This document shows positions 8,942-17,117 of a stretch of DNA of 41,198 bases, piece after piece. Each line of letters starts with the position of its first letter. Position 1 is the stretch's first letter. The stretch comes from Planctomyces sp. (GTDB lineage Bacteria; Planctomycetota; Planctomycetia; Planctomycetales; Planctomycetaceae), in assembly GCA_005778115.1 (NCBI GenBank), contig SXKJ01000425.1:1-41198 (forward strand). Reading direction: 5' to 3'. Made by a program: the position numbers and the translations under genes. Under the pieces are notes generated by a model. That model had not been told where the DNA came from. It saw only the letters and a program-made list of their open reading frames with translations, and searched no databases.

Positions 8942-9904
8942 CTATTTCAATTCGGTCTGGCTGGTGATTGTGAATTCATATCCGTCCTTTGCTGACCGGA
9001 CGGAGAAGTAAGTGCGTTTGATTTGGTTGGCTTTGCGGCCCTTGTATTGCTGCTCCAACACGGCCAACTGATTCTCTGTTTGCGGCGGATAGAAGTGCAT
9101 GACGAGCGCGTTGTTCCCGTCGATGCCCGCCTTTTGAAGGATTTGCAGATCGACTCCTTTGCGGGTGCCTCCCTTCCAAGTGAAGTACAACCGCTTCTCT
9201 TCCTGTCCGTTGGTCACAGTGCGCTTCACCGGCGATGGGGTGTTGAGCTTGTTGACCAGGATCAGCTTGCCGTCAGGCATGAGTGCTCCGAGTTCAATCC
9301 CGAAGAACTCCAATTGCGAGGCGTACTCATCGAGCGTTCCGCGTTCGGTGAACTTGATGAACCATCGCATCTCGCGAGGGAAGCCACCTTTGCCGCTGCC
9401 GGACCCCAATGGCGGACGACCAGTCCCGCCCGGCTTCCCAAACGGACTGCCGGGTCGAGTGGGTACCAGAGAAGCCTGCGCGAATTGTTGATTCACCACG
9501 GGACCATCCGCCGAGTCCGACGTGTTCATCTCGGTGGCATCGGAAACATCGGCCACCGCGTCGAGCGATTCGGTCGGGGCTTCGGCATTGTCCGGCAGCG
9601 CTTCTGCTTCGGCCATCACGGGGTCATTCGCATCGGCGTCTGGCGAGCCGAGCGCCAATGTTTCGCCGGGCGTGCCGTCGATGAAGCCGTTTGGATCGCC
9701 GCCGGGATCTTCTTCCAACAACGTCACCTGCGGTGGCAGCTTGGGGGACGGCTGCATGTTGGCAATCCAAGCTGTGACCAGCAAAATCGTCAGCGTGCCG
9801 AGCAACATGCAGACGGCCAGCAACCCCGACGAGACTTTGTCGTGCTGCGAAAGCGCGATCGGCGGCGGGCGTGTGCGAGTTGAACTTTCAGCGGTGGTGC
9901 TCAC
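8942..9904 (-). CDS. Single-pass membrane protein of unknown function
   Basis: A 320-residue protein that I cannot assign to a named family. It has about 25 polar N-terminal residues, one hydrophobic helix (about 28-49, LLAVCMLLGTLTILLVTAWI), then a low-complexity acidic and Ala-rich linker (about 60-135), a Gly/Pro-rich turn (GKPGGTGRPPLGSGSGKGGF) and a compact C-terminal domain of about 150 residues. The layout of anchor, disordered linker and globular periplasmic-type domain resembles TonB/ExbD-like or other envelope proteins, but no ExbB partner is adjacent. It ends 42 bp before the Rieske gene and follows the prenyltransferase-repeat gene by 71 bp. Confidence 0.75.
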   Translation of the reverse strand: MSTTAESSTRTRPPPIALSQHDKVSSGLLAVCMLLGTLTILLVTAWIANMQPSPKLPPQVTLLEEDPGGDPNGFIDGTPGETLALGSPDADANDPVMAEAEALPDNAEAPTESLDAVADVSDATEMNTSDSADGPVVNQQFAQASLVPTRPGSPFGKPGGTGRPPLGSGSGKGGFPREMRWFIKFTERGTLDEYASQLEFFGIELGALMPDGKLILVNKLNTPSPVKRTVTNGQEEKRLYFTWKGGTRKGVDLQILQKAGIDGNNALVMHFYPPQTENQLAVLEQQYKGRKANQIKRTYFSVRSAKDGYEFTITSQTELK

Positions 9905-9975
9905 AGTGTGGAAACTTTCTTAACGTCTCGATTTCGCAACGGGCGGTTCTCGCTCGCGCGCGGAAACGTCCTCGT

Positions 9976-11748
9976 TCAATCGAGTAATTTGTCCCGCTCG
10001 GAGTACGGTCGGACTTTTTGATACCAGTCGCGCCATTCGCGAACGTCGTTCTCACGCCACTTTTCGAACGCAGCGTCCTTCTCGGCGGGAGTCGCATTCG
10101 CCGGGAATTTGGCTTCCAGATCGCTTGGCAGCCCGAATCCGCGCGGGCGACGGCTGAGCACGCACAGCGCATTGCGAGCCTCCACGGCAGCATCGTAGTC
10201 AACATCCTCCAGGCCTTTGATCAACACCTGCGCGACGAGCAGATCATTGCAGCGTCCCAGCGCCCAAAACGCCGTTCGGCGGACTTCGACTCGCTGATCC
10301 TTCGCCAGCTTCAACAACAGACTTTTCTGGCCGATCAGTTCTTGCCGCTGACCAACTTGGATCGCGTCCACAAGAGCCTTCTGAGCCGCTTCGACTCGAT
10401 CGGACTTCGGATCACCCAGTTCTGCCAGCACCTTGTCGAGTTCCGTATCCGGCAACTTCTGAGCGGAAAGTTGTCCGCCTTGCTTATCGACCTTTCCCAA
10501 ATCACTGGGCAGGCCGCGTCCTCCTTCCAGAAGACCGCCGCCATAAGTGGCGGCGCGCACGCGAGCAACTTGCGGAGTAACAGGAACGAGCTTTTCGGTG
10601 GCACGGGTCATGAACAAGATTGCGAAGCACGTCGACACCGTGGTGCCGCCCAAATCCTGGAAACTCCCGTCGGCTTGTTGGCTCTTGATCAGGAAAGCAC
10701 AGCCTTCCTTATACCAGTCGCGGCCGCCGATCTTGTCCGAGTTCGTCAGCGAGCCGACCCTTTCAAGTCCATACAGATAATACAAACCCCAACCGGATGG
10801 CTTGTCGATGGTATAAAAGCGATTCAGCCAACCCATGCCACCGCCGATGCTCCGGTCCAATTCCGCACGCGTGGACTTCGGCCTGTATTTGGTATCTTGT
10901 GGCGAGGTTGGGGCGGCCGATGTGTCGGTCGCCTCCTGCGGAGTGACTCGTTCCAGGACGCCGAATGCCTTGTCGTTTTTCTTGGTCTTCGAATCCCCCC
11001 CTGTTGTCGCGGCAACTGGCTCTGGAGCTGGCAGATTCGACAACATGAGCTTGATGACGGCCAAGCTGCCGACTCCCGCGACGGTCATGCTGTGCTTTGC
11101 TGCCGGATCTCCCCCCAACGGGTGGTATCCGAAGGCGCCTTCTTTGAGCTGGGTCCGTATGTGCCACTGCGCTGCGTCATCCCACACCTTGGTGGGGACT
11201 TGAATTCCCGCGCGAGCGGCTGCCCAGAGCCCCAAGATTCCATACTGGGAAATGCTCGTGTCTCCCTTACTATCGCCGGTGGCATAATCCCAGGCACCGT
11301 ACGGCTTCTGCTCTTTGGTCAAGAAGTCACCGATCATCTGAATTTGATCTTTGTACTTCACGCGGTCGGCGGCCACCAAACCCATCAGATCCACGCCTGC
11401 TTCGTAATTGTGATGGAGGGCCGGCTTATAGAAGCTGGTACACTTTCTCAGAATGTTGTCCGTTTGAGTTTTGACAAGCGGACTGTCGGCAGACTCTCCC
11501 GCGGACATGCAGGCATACACGACCAAGCCCGCTTCCGTCTCGACGATGCTGCGAATGCCGGAGAGGAATTTCACTCCGCGTTGAATGGCCGCTTCCACTT
11601 CGGGTGGGCGATCCGCGCACCAAGCTGGCGAAGCACACGCAGTCACCGCCGCGAAAGTCATCGCTAGCAGCAACAATCGACGGCGGATCGACGGTCGAAG
11701 ACGGCCGGGAACACAGCGCTGCGGAGAGAAATCGCGATCGTCAGACAT
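9976..11748 (-). CDS. Exported prenyltransferase/squalene-oxidase-repeat protein with HEAT-like repeats
   Basis: A 590-residue protein with an N-terminal signal (LLLLAMTFAAVTACASPAWC followed by AD). The middle contains alpha/alpha-barrel repeats of the terpene cyclase/prenyltransferase superfamily (AIQRGVKFLSG, YGILGLWAAARAG, WLNRFYTID, FLIKSQQADGSF). The C-terminal quarter carries HEAT-like helices (VEVRRTAFWALGRC, DYDAAVEARNALC). Such exported proteins are common in planctomycetes and lack the DxDD/DCTAE residues of true squalene cyclases as far as I can read, so an enzymatic role is not supported. I start at 11748 because AGGGA lies upstream and the signal peptide fits; the ORF stays open to 11835. 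Confidence 0.8.
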   Translation of the reverse strand: MSDDRDFSPQRCVPGRLRPSIRRRLLLLAMTFAAVTACASPAWCADRPPEVEAAIQRGVKFLSGIRSIVETEAGLVVYACMSAGESADSPLVKTQTDNILRKCTSFYKPALHHNYEAGVDLMGLVAADRVKYKDQIQMIGDFLTKEQKPYGAWDYATGDSKGDTSISQYGILGLWAAARAGIQVPTKVWDDAAQWHIRTQLKEGAFGYHPLGGDPAAKHSMTVAGVGSLAVIKLMLSNLPAPEPVAATTGGDSKTKKNDKAFGVLERVTPQEATDTSAAPTSPQDTKYRPKSTRAELDRSIGGGMGWLNRFYTIDKPSGWGLYYLYGLERVGSLTNSDKIGGRDWYKEGCAFLIKSQQADGSFQDLGGTTVSTCFAILFMTRATEKLVPVTPQVARVRAATYGGGLLEGGRGLPSDLGKVDKQGGQLSAQKLPDTELDKVLAELGDPKSDRVEAAQKALVDAIQVGQRQELIGQKSLLLKLAKDQRVEVRRTAFWALGRCNDLLVAQVLIKGLEDVDYDAAVEARNALCVLSRRPRGFGLPSDLEAKFPANATPAEKDAAFEKWRENDVREWRDWYQKVRPYSERDKLLD

Positions 11749-11845
11749 GAGCCAATCCCTCCGAAAAAATCCCCACAAAACAGCGGTCAGGATGCTAGAC
11801 CTGCTCCGAGAGGGTGTCAACGTGCTCGATTTCACCAGCGGTTGA

Positions 11846-12292
11846 TCACGGGCGGTCGAGTCGCTCTTCCTGCCACTCGCCTTGCAACGTCAGGACCAGT
11901 CGGCGCGAGCCGCCGTGATTGCGGTGCTCGCACAAATAGATTCCTTGCCACGTCCCCAGCACGAGCCGCCCATCGGCGACCGGCACCCAGACCGAGCTTC
12001 CCAGCATCGCGGCCTTCACGTGAGCCGGCATGTCATCCGGTCCTTCGACCGTGTGACGATACGGAAACCGCTCCGGCGCGAGATGATTGAACGATGCTTC
12101 GAGATCCGCCGGGACATCGGCATCCGCGTTCTCGTTGATCGTGATGGATGCGGATGTGTGCTGAATAAAGACGTGCAACAACCCGACTTTGACCTTCGGC
12201 AGTTCGGGCAACGCGCCGAGCACATGTTCGGTCACGATGTGAAACCCGCGCGGGAACTCTGGCAAACGGAGTTGTTTCTGAAGCCACGGCAT
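11846..12292 (-). CDS. YjbQ/UPF0047 family protein (secondary thiamine-phosphate synthase type)
   Basis: A 148-residue protein of normal family length. It keeps the diagnostic core LLHVFIQHTSASITINENAD and the C-terminal GTWQGIYLCEHRNHGGSR, with the conserved His residues of the family's active-site-like pocket. E. coli YjbQ has weak thiamine-phosphate synthase activity in genetic complementation; the physiological role is unclear. It follows aroC by 43 bp on the same strand, so cotranscription is likely. Confidence 0.88.
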   Translation of the reverse strand: MPWLQKQLRLPEFPRGFHIVTEHVLGALPELPKVKVGLLHVFIQHTSASITINENADADVPADLEASFNHLAPERFPYRHTVEGPDDMPAHVKAAMLGSSVWVPVADGRLVLGTWQGIYLCEHRNHGGSRRLVLTLQGEWQEERLDRP

Positions 12293-12335
12293 GAGTTTTC
12301 AAATCTCAACTTTCGTGTGATACGCATTCCGATCA

Positions 12336-13481
12336 TTAGCCGCGCGACTCGGATGACTGCCCCTTCCAGCGGAGCCAGTGATCGGCGAGCACGATCGCGA
12401 CCATCGCCTCGGCCATCGGGACGAAGCGCGGCAGCAGACAGGGATCGTGGCGGCCTTTCGTTTTGATGGTGGTCGGCTCACCCTCGTGTGTCACGGTGGC
12501 TTGCTCGATCGGCAAGCTGCTGGTCGGCTTCACTGCGGCGCGGAGCACGATCGGCAAGCCGGTCGAAATCCCGCCGAGCATTCCGCCGTGGCGGTTGCTG
12601 GACGTCGTGACTAAATCGGATGGAGATGCAGGCGAGCCGCCGGCACTACGTTTGGGGACGAACAAATCGTTGTGCTGGCTGCCGCGCATCGTGACACAGC
12701 CGAAACCGATGCCGTACTCAACTCCCAGAACCGCCGGCAGGCTGAACAACGCTTTGGCGAGGTCCGCTTTGAGTTTGTCGAAGACAGGCTCTCCGAGTCC
12801 TGGCGGGACGTTGGTGGCGATAATCTCCGCCGCGCCGCCGATCGAATCGCCGTCTTTGCGAACCGCTTCGATCAGCTCGATCATTCGCGTCGCCGCGGCG
12901 GCGTCGGGACAGCGCACGATGTTGGGGTCGCCATTGGGAAGCGTTTCCACTTGAGACAACGTGATCGCGGCGGGATCGGGAATGTTGGCTTTGATGTTCC
13001 CCACTTGCACGACATAGCCGACAACCTCGCCGCCAAATGCTTCGCGCAGAATCTTCTTCGCCACGACCCCGGCGGCGACTCGCACGGTTGTCTCGCGAGC
13101 ACTGGAACGTCCGCCGCCGCGGTAATCTCGGAAGCCATACTTCGCATCGAAGCTGAAGTCGGCGTGGCCGGGGCGATATTTGTCTTTGATGTCTTCGTAG
13201 TCGCGGCTGCGCTGATCGCTGTTTCGGACCAGGATCGCCAAGCTGGTTCCGGTTGTGCGTCCCTCGAAGACGCCGGCGAGAATCTCTGGCAGGTCGTCTT
13301 CCTGCCGCTGAGTCACGATCTTGCTCTGCCCCGGCCGGCGGCGTCGCAAATCGACCAGCAGGTCATCAACGCTCAGCGGGATGCCCGGAGGCACGCCGTC
13401 GATGATGACGACGTTGCCTGGCCCGTGACTCTCACCCGCCGTAGTAATCCGCAACGCTTGTCCGAAGGAATTTCCTGCCAT
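12336..13481 (-). CDS. aroC: Chorismate synthase
   Basis: A 381-residue full-length enzyme of the shikimate pathway, converting 5-enolpyruvylshikimate 3-phosphate to chorismate with reduced FMN. Signature motifs are clear: ITTAGESHGPG (residues about 12-22), RPGHADFSFDAKYGFRDYRG and GGRSSARET, and the late HGGMLGGISTG and LKPTSSLP-type segment (here VKPTSSLP). A short Ser/Ala/Pro-rich stretch (PKRSAGGSPASPSDL) sits between NDLFV and SNRHGG, where most homologues are shorter. It is upstream of the YjbQ-family gene and 51 bp downstream of the 13533-15173 gene. Confidence 0.96.
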   Translation of the reverse strand: MAGNSFGQALRITTAGESHGPGNVVIIDGVPPGIPLSVDDLLVDLRRRRPGQSKIVTQRQEDDLPEILAGVFEGRTTGTSLAILVRNSDQRSRDYEDIKDKYRPGHADFSFDAKYGFRDYRGGGRSSARETTVRVAAGVVAKKILREAFGGEVVGYVVQVGNIKANIPDPAAITLSQVETLPNGDPNIVRCPDAAAATRMIELIEAVRKDGDSIGGAAEIIATNVPPGLGEPVFDKLKADLAKALFSLPAVLGVEYGIGFGCVTMRGSQHNDLFVPKRSAGGSPASPSDLVTTSSNRHGGMLGGISTGLPIVLRAAVKPTSSLPIEQATVTHEGEPTTIKTKGRHDPCLLPRFVPMAEAMVAIVLADHWLRWKGQSSESRG

Positions 13482-13499
13482 GATGCGGTCAGTGTAGGC

Positions 13500-13515
13500 C
13501 GGGCACTCTTGCCCG
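13500..13515. repeat. Small hairpin between two minus-strand genes
   Basis: CGGGCA and TGCCCG form a 6-bp stem with loop CTCT, flanked by imperfectly complementary GTAGG and CATCTAC. It sits in the 51-bp gap upstream of aroC and has the same short-core design as the larger palindromes of the window. Confidence 0.6.
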
Positions 13516-13532
13516 TCATCTACAAGCCCCGT

Positions 13533-15173
13533 TCATTGCACGGCCACGACTTTGTTGGTGCCGCGGTGAGTTAGACGCTCGACCGTGATCCTGTACCTGA
13601 CCGTCACGCCGTCGCGATACGTCCAGGTCTCGATGATTTGTCCGGAGGTTGCGACTCGCGTGAGCGATTGGGGTGAACCCAGGCACTTCAGCAACTCCGC
13701 TGCCGTCATGTCAGTGGTGGGGACACCTAAGCGAATGTTGCGTTCGCGTTCCGTATCAGCTCCGGCCGGTGGTGGTGAGTTCGGCACCAGAGGAGTCGCC
13801 TGTGGTTGGACCCATTGGCCATTGACCTTTTGATAGCCCAACTTCGTGAGTCGTTCGAAAATGTCCTCGTTCGTTGGCGCGAGCTGTAGCGCTTCGAGCA
13901 GCAGCAATCCGGCTCCCGGTTGATCCTGCAGCAGAGCCAGACGGTCGTCAGCGATCTGGATTAGGCCGGTGACGCCATCCTTTCGCAGCGACTGTTCGCG
14001 TCGTGTCAGCCAGAGAGTGATCGCCTCCTTGGCGAGTGCTTCCTGTTTTCGGTCTCGACAGCGTTGCACCAGTTCGCCGAGCCGATTGCGCGACAGCGTG
14101 GCCGAGTTCTTGGAGAGAAACGCCAGTTCGCGGTCTCGATGCTGTTCGGCCAAGTCGTGTTGTTCGGGAAGAAACTCATCAATCCGATTGGCGACTTCGC
14201 CGCCGTTGCTGTCATCGGGCTTCGTGATCCGCCGGATCGCCGCCGTGGCGACTTCGACATGGAGCAACCGCTCGAACTTGCGACGGCGTGAATCATCGGC
14301 ATTGCGGTACGAGATCACGGAGTTCCGACGGTACTCGTTGATCTCCAAAGGCAAGACGTTGTCCGCGCGAGTCAGCGCGCCCGGCAAGTCTTTGTCGATC
14401 TTTTGGAGGAACTGAAACAACGGATCCTTCGTTGTGTCGAATTCGTCCGCGGTCAGGTCGGGCTTTGGAGCGGACTTTTGCAAGCTCTCCCATTCCAGAG
14501 ACAGCGACTCGTGCAGCCAGTCGAGCCGCAACGCATCCTCTAAGCCTAACGCTGGCACACGTGCCGACAGTTGCCGCAGCGCTTGCGGAGTGAGTTCTTT
14601 CAACTCCTGCCGTTCGATTTGCAGTCCTTTGCGATTGAGAACCTTGGCGCGCTCCAGCAGTTCATCGTCGCTGTAGAACTTGCCGCGTGCTGTCGCCCAG
14701 TCCGCCAACTCGTACCACTGCTTGGCCGCGCCGCGTGAGATGGTGCGTTCCCGTTCCGTCAGCGACTGCAGATCGGTGGGCAGGAATCGAATCTGGTCGA
14801 CTTCAAAGTACAGCTTGCCACTGGTGGTCTCTTTTGCCAACCGTCCTGAGACCTCGATCACTTTGGAAATGCCCGATGCCTTCGGTAGCTGCAAGGACTT
14901 AAACGGCAGGTCGCAGTTCCTCATCCGCAATGACTCGCGAGTGAGGATGGCGTAGCGCCCTTCAATGCGAAACGTAGAGTCAACCAGTTCGGGCCACTGA
15001 GGCTTGAGCGCGATGAAGCTCTCCAGCGACTGTGCACCGGCGGCTTGCGTGGTGGTCGGGAAGATCAAAGCGAGAATGAGGAGGCAATTGCAAATTGCAA
15101 ATTGCGAACGGCGAAGCAACGTCGCTGGCCGTGTCTTCCAACTTGCAATTTGCAATCCGCTTTTTCCGTTCAT
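13533..15173 (-). CDS. Exported helical protein of unknown function
   Basis: A 546-residue protein that I do not recognise. A hydrophobic segment (LLILALIFPTTTQAAGA, about residues 31-47) looks like a signal peptide with an unusually long n-region. The mature part is rich in Arg, Glu and Leu and largely helical (for example RTISRGAAKQWYELADWATA and RNRLGELVQRCRDRKQEAL). A small C-terminal domain (about 490-546) has the pattern of planctomycete proteins ending in a beta-rich module (LLKCLGSPQSLTRVATSGQIIETWTY, split here for reading). The start is fixed by an ATGA overlap with the upstream gene's stop. Codons 7-30 lie inside an inverted repeat. Confidence 0.75.
   Translation of the reverse strand: MNGKSGLQIASWKTRPATLLRRSQFAICNCLLILALIFPTTTQAAGAQSLESFIALKPQWPELVDSTFRIEGRYAILTRESLRMRNCDLPFKSLQLPKASGISKVIEVSGRLAKETTSGKLYFEVDQIRFLPTDLQSLTERERTISRGAAKQWYELADWATARGKFYSDDELLERAKVLNRKGLQIERQELKELTPQALRQLSARVPALGLEDALRLDWLHESLSLEWESLQKSAPKPDLTADEFDTTKDPLFQFLQKIDKDLPGALTRADNVLPLEINEYRRNSVISYRNADDSRRRKFERLLHVEVATAAIRRITKPDDSNGGEVANRIDEFLPEQHDLAEQHRDRELAFLSKNSATLSRNRLGELVQRCRDRKQEALAKEAITLWLTRREQSLRKDGVTGLIQIADDRLALLQDQPGAGLLLLEALQLAPTNEDIFERLTKLGYQKVNGQWVQPQATPLVPNSPPPAGADTERERNIRLGVPTTDMTAAELLKCLGSPQSLTRVATSGQIIETWTYRDGVTVRYRITVERLTHRGTNKVVAVQ
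15087..15156. repeat. Inverted repeat inside a signal-peptide coding region
   Basis: ATTGCAAATTGCAA at 15087-15100 is inverted at 15143-15156 (14 bp, perfect) with a 42-bp spacer. Both arms are translated as part of the N-terminus of the 13533-15173 gene, giving peptides like LQIAS and SQFAICNC. Confidence 0.8.
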
Positions 15174-16360
15174 TCGATGGCTCCGATCCAGCGGCCTTGT
15201 TCGAGCAGTAGTGCGCGTAACTGCGCTTCGGTGCGAAGTTCATCGGGCTGAAAACCAGTTGCCAGCAGCAGGTCGTAGTCGGTCCACAGGAAGCCGGACG
15301 AAGACCTGAGCGTCAGCACCCAGGCGGATTGCTCCGCGTTCCATTTCAGCGATTCGACTTGTGCGGCAAACAGAACTTCGCGTTGCCCCAAATCATTGAG
15401 CGTGATTGTGGTTTGCGGCGGGGCATCGGGGGCGGCATTCTCATCGGGAGCGGCAGGGGGAGGAGGCGTCGCGGAAACTTTCGCGAAGATCGACATCGCT
15501 CCGGTCAGCACCAGCGTTTCCCCGTCGAATACCACTCGCTGTTCCCACACCCGATCCGCGCCGGAATTGGAAGGAGCGGACGGAGGTGTGACTTCACTTT
15601 GCAAGACGATCCAGTGGCCAGCGTAGAGGCTGGTGAATTCCGATTCGACAGCGGCGATAGCATCCTGCTCTCGTCGGGTCTTCGCCGCTTTCAGTAATTC
15701 GATCAGTGAGCGGTTCAACTGCGAGTTGATCGCGGTTAGTTGTCGAAAGCGTTGCCGAGCTTGCTCGGCGGGCACGTCGTGTCGTCGCAGCAGATCCACC
15801 GCGTTGGCCGCGCGAGAGAACTGCTGCGCGGCTTCGACGAAGTCCTTCTTTTGAATCGCGACCTGTCCTGCGTCGTTGGCAGTTTTGAATTCAAACTCCG
15901 CACCGGATCGAGCCGCACGAGTCCACTGCCACCAACCGGTCAGGCCGATGACCGCCAGCAGGCTCAGGACCATCAACCGCAGCGGCGTGAACTGGCGAAG
16001 AACCCGGCTGCCAACGACCGAAAGATCTTTCCGCAGGTCGATACCCGGCCGAGCCGGAGCGGTCGCGGCCTGAGGGTCCGACTTGGCCGAGGTCGATTTC
16101 GACCCGGCGGCGGACTTGGTTTTGAGGTCGGGCTTGGGGGGCTTGACCTTGCGGACCTTCATGACCGGTCGCGGGTAGACGTCCAGCGGCAGCAGAAAAA
16201 ATGGCTCGCCACAGTTTTTGCAGAGGACGCGCTGAAAGTCACGACGGCGTGTGGCTTCGACTTTGCGGCCGCAGGGGCAGGCGATCTCGATCGGTTCGGG
16301 ACTGATTTCAGCCTCACGACCGCCGAATGCGCCTTTTGCTCGCGAGAGCCACCCCGACAT
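15170..16360 (-). CDS. Zinc-ribbon membrane protein of unknown function
   Basis: About 396 residues from the preferred start at 16360 (TTGAGGATC upstream at good spacing); an in-frame ATG at 16384 lacks such a site. A Cys4-type ribbon lies near the N-terminus (CPCGRKVEATRRRDF then CKNCGEPFF). It is followed by a basic, Lys/Pro-rich linker, one transmembrane helix (LMVLSLLAVIGLTGWWQW) and a soluble domain of about 230 residues with helical repeats and beta strands. The stop overlaps the next start as ATGA, so the downstream exported protein is translationally coupled and probably works with it. The zinc site is inferred from Cys spacing only. Confidence 0.8.
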   Translation of the reverse strand: MSGWLSRAKGAFGGREAEISPEPIEIACPCGRKVEATRRRDFQRVLCKNCGEPFFLLPLDVYPRPVMKVRKVKPPKPDLKTKSAAGSKSTSAKSDPQAATAPARPGIDLRKDLSVVGSRVLRQFTPLRLMVLSLLAVIGLTGWWQWTRAARSGAEFEFKTANDAGQVAIQKKDFVEAAQQFSRAANAVDLLRRHDVPAEQARQRFRQLTAINSQLNRSLIELLKAAKTRREQDAIAAVESEFTSLYAGHWIVLQSEVTPPSAPSNSGADRVWEQRVVFDGETLVLTGAMSIFAKVSATPPPPAAPDENAAPDAPPQTTITLNDLGQREVLFAAQVESLKWNAEQSAWVLTLRSSSGFLWTDYDLLLATGFQPDELRTEAQLRALLLEQGRWIGAIE

Positions 16361-16454
16361 GGCATTGATCCTCAATTCGGCCATGAGTCTGACTTGCCGA
16401 TGGACGATTATGGAGGTGTGGAATTCCGATGGTCAATGAGACCAAGCAAGTCGC

Positions 16455-17093
16455 ATGGCCGCGATAACTGATTTGATTCCTTCAATTCGTGCGACCCGCA
16501 AGGTTGAAACCCTGATGGTTCTGTCTCCGCTCACGACATCACTACCGAAGCTGCAGTTGAAGCCCGGTCGTTGGACCGTCGGCTCGGCGGCGACTTGTAG
16601 TTATCGAATCGTGGCCGAAGGGGTCCGACCTCGTCACGCGTTGCTGCTGTGCGGAGGCCAGACGACGCTGCTCAAGGCGTGGGACACTCACACTTGGCAC
16701 AACGGTCAGCCGGTGCATGGCGAAGTGCGTCTGCAAACTGGCGACCGTGTGACTGTCGGCTCGGTGGAGTTCACCGTTGAGCCCGCCGGCCCCGTGGTCG
16801 TGGAACGTGCGCCGTCCCCAATCAGATCGTCATCAGAGCCAGACGGCTGGGACTTGGAACGCCTGCGCGGGCAAATCCAAGATTTGAGAGACGAACTCTC
16901 TCAGCGAGTGAGTCGACGGCAAGCAGCCATCCCTGCGGAGCCGCTCATCGAGACAACACACCCGGATGTCGAGCGAATGTCTGCTCGAGTGGTCGAACTG
17001 GAACATTCGGCGGACGAAGCCCGGCGACTCTTGGAGCAAACTCAGCAAGAACTTTCCTCCCTCCGCGCGGAGCAAGCCGAGCGCGACGCGTAA
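16455..17093 (+). CDS. FHA-domain protein, N-terminal part of a gene interrupted by TAA
   Basis: 212 codons before a TAA at 17091-17093. Residues about 30-115 form a forkhead-associated domain: GRWTVGSAATCSYRI, RPRHALLL, HNGQPVHG and LQTGDRVTVGS give the Gly-Ser, Arg-His and Asn-Gly landmarks of phosphothreonine-binding FHA domains. After a short linker the protein enters a coiled coil (DLERLRGQIQDLRDEL onward). The stop falls inside this coiled coil, and the same frame continues with more coiled coil at 17094, so this is best read as the first fifth of one long protein. It is divergent from the zinc-ribbon gene. Confidence 0.8.
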   Translation: MAAITDLIPSIRATRKVETLMVLSPLTTSLPKLQLKPGRWTVGSAATCSYRIVAEGVRPRHALLLCGGQTTLLKAWDTHTWHNGQPVHGEVRLQTGDRVTVGSVEFTVEPAGPVVVERAPSPIRSSSEPDGWDLERLRGQIQDLRDELSQRVSRRQAAIPAEPLIETTHPDVERMSARVVELEHSADEARRLLEQTQQELSSLRAEQAERDA

Positions 17094-17117
17094 TGGCAAC
17101 GCGCTCGCGAGCAACTC

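Noticed and set aside
10018-11667. A 549-codon open frame on the plus strand
   Set aside because: It lies antisense to the exported prenyltransferase-repeat gene, has no protein family character, and arises from the codon bias of the real gene.
12672-13574. A 300-codon plus-strand open frame
   Set aside because: It is antisense to aroC, which is certain; no recognisable motifs.
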